Assembly: GCA_015228695.1 (NCBI GenBank)
Contig: JADGDA010000171.1
Span: 1 to 5,662, forward strand
Reading direction: 5' to 3'
DNA length: 5,662 nt
Source of the DNA: Alphaproteobacteria bacterium
Lineage (GTDB): Bacteria; Pseudomonadota; Alphaproteobacteria; Rhodospirillales; Rhodospirillaceae
Position 1 is the stretch's first letter. The number at the start of each line of letters is the position of its first letter. The notes beneath the pieces were generated by a model. It had not been told where the DNA came from and made no database searches. It saw only the letters and a program-made list of their open reading frames with translations. Positions 5,558 through 5,662 of the stretch are shown piece after piece. Made by a program: the position numbers and the translations under genes.

Positions 5558-5662
5558 GTGGCGGACATGGTCGATCTCATGCCCATGCTTGAAGCGATTG
5601 TTTCCTACATGGACGACGGCGTCATCGTGGCCGACGAAAACGGCGACCTCGCCTATCAGAAC
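5558..5662 (+). CDS. PAS-domain sensory protein, N-terminus only (probable signalling kinase or cyclase)
   Basis: Only the first 35 codons are in the window, and the frame is open to the right edge. The start is GTG, with in-frame ATGs four, eight and ten codons in. The visible protein has a short helix (MLEAIVSYMDD) followed by DGVIVADENGDLAYQN, the classic opening of a PAS fold: the DGV-IV-D-NG pattern of the first two strands and the turn into the N-terminal cap. PAS domains sense ligands, redox state or light and usually sit in front of a histidine kinase, a GGDEF/EAL module or a sigma54 activator; which of these follows cannot be seen. It is divergent from the efflux operon and shares its intergenic control region, so a regulatory link is possible but unproven. 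Confidence 0.75.
   Translation, partial: MADMVDLMPMLEAIVSYMDDGVIVADENGDLAYQN

Noticed and set aside
5281..5586. A 101-codon minus-strand open frame across the intergenic region
   Set aside because: It runs antisense through the PAS start and the repeat array, has no good ribosome binding site and shows no recognisable pattern.

Overview
The window comes from a GC-rich bacterium. The absence of rare TTA/CTA/TCA codons over long stretches, the strong Shine-Dalgarno sites and the protein style suggest a proteobacterium. An alphaproteobacterium of the Rhodospirillales type is my best guess, but this is inferred from familiarity with similar proteins, not from a search. Almost everything is coding, and most of it lies on the minus strand.

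Reading the minus strand from right to left, three genes sit close together and in the same direction, so they probably form one operon. The first (5281-4886) is a 131-residue cytosolic protein that looks like a sterol carrier protein 2 (SCP2)-type lipid-binding domain. After 44 bp comes a 376-residue periplasmic adaptor (membrane fusion protein, 4841-3711) with a Sec signal peptide. After another 65 bp, which holds a GC-rich inverted repeat, comes a very large RND-family inner-membrane permease (start at 3645) that runs off the left edge with at least 1215 residues. No outer-membrane channel is present, so the pump either borrows a TolC-like protein or has one encoded further left. The permease has the usual 12-helix RND core with the Asp-Asp proton-relay pair. 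It then continues into a probable extra hydrophobic helix and a Pro/Thr/Ala/Ser-rich tail encoded in part by perfect 36-bp tandem repeats that cross the left edge.

To the right, a 276-bp intergenic region (5282-5557) separates the operon from a divergent plus-strand gene, of which only the first 35 codons are visible; these look like the start of a PAS sensory domain. The intergenic region is unusual. It carries nine copies of a CGTTGC/GCAACG-type hexamer in both orientations, including an octamer tandem array, a perfect 13-bp palindrome and two copies spaced by 10 bp. One copy overlaps a possible -35 element for the operon. I read it as a control region shared by the two divergent units, but no regulator can be named.

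The working picture is an RND efflux pump with its adaptor, linked to a small cytosolic hydrophobic-ligand carrier. The most noteworthy points are the SCP2-RND linkage, the repeat-bearing C-terminal extension of the permease, and the hexamer-rich divergent control region. Nothing in the window is clearly a previously undescribed system.
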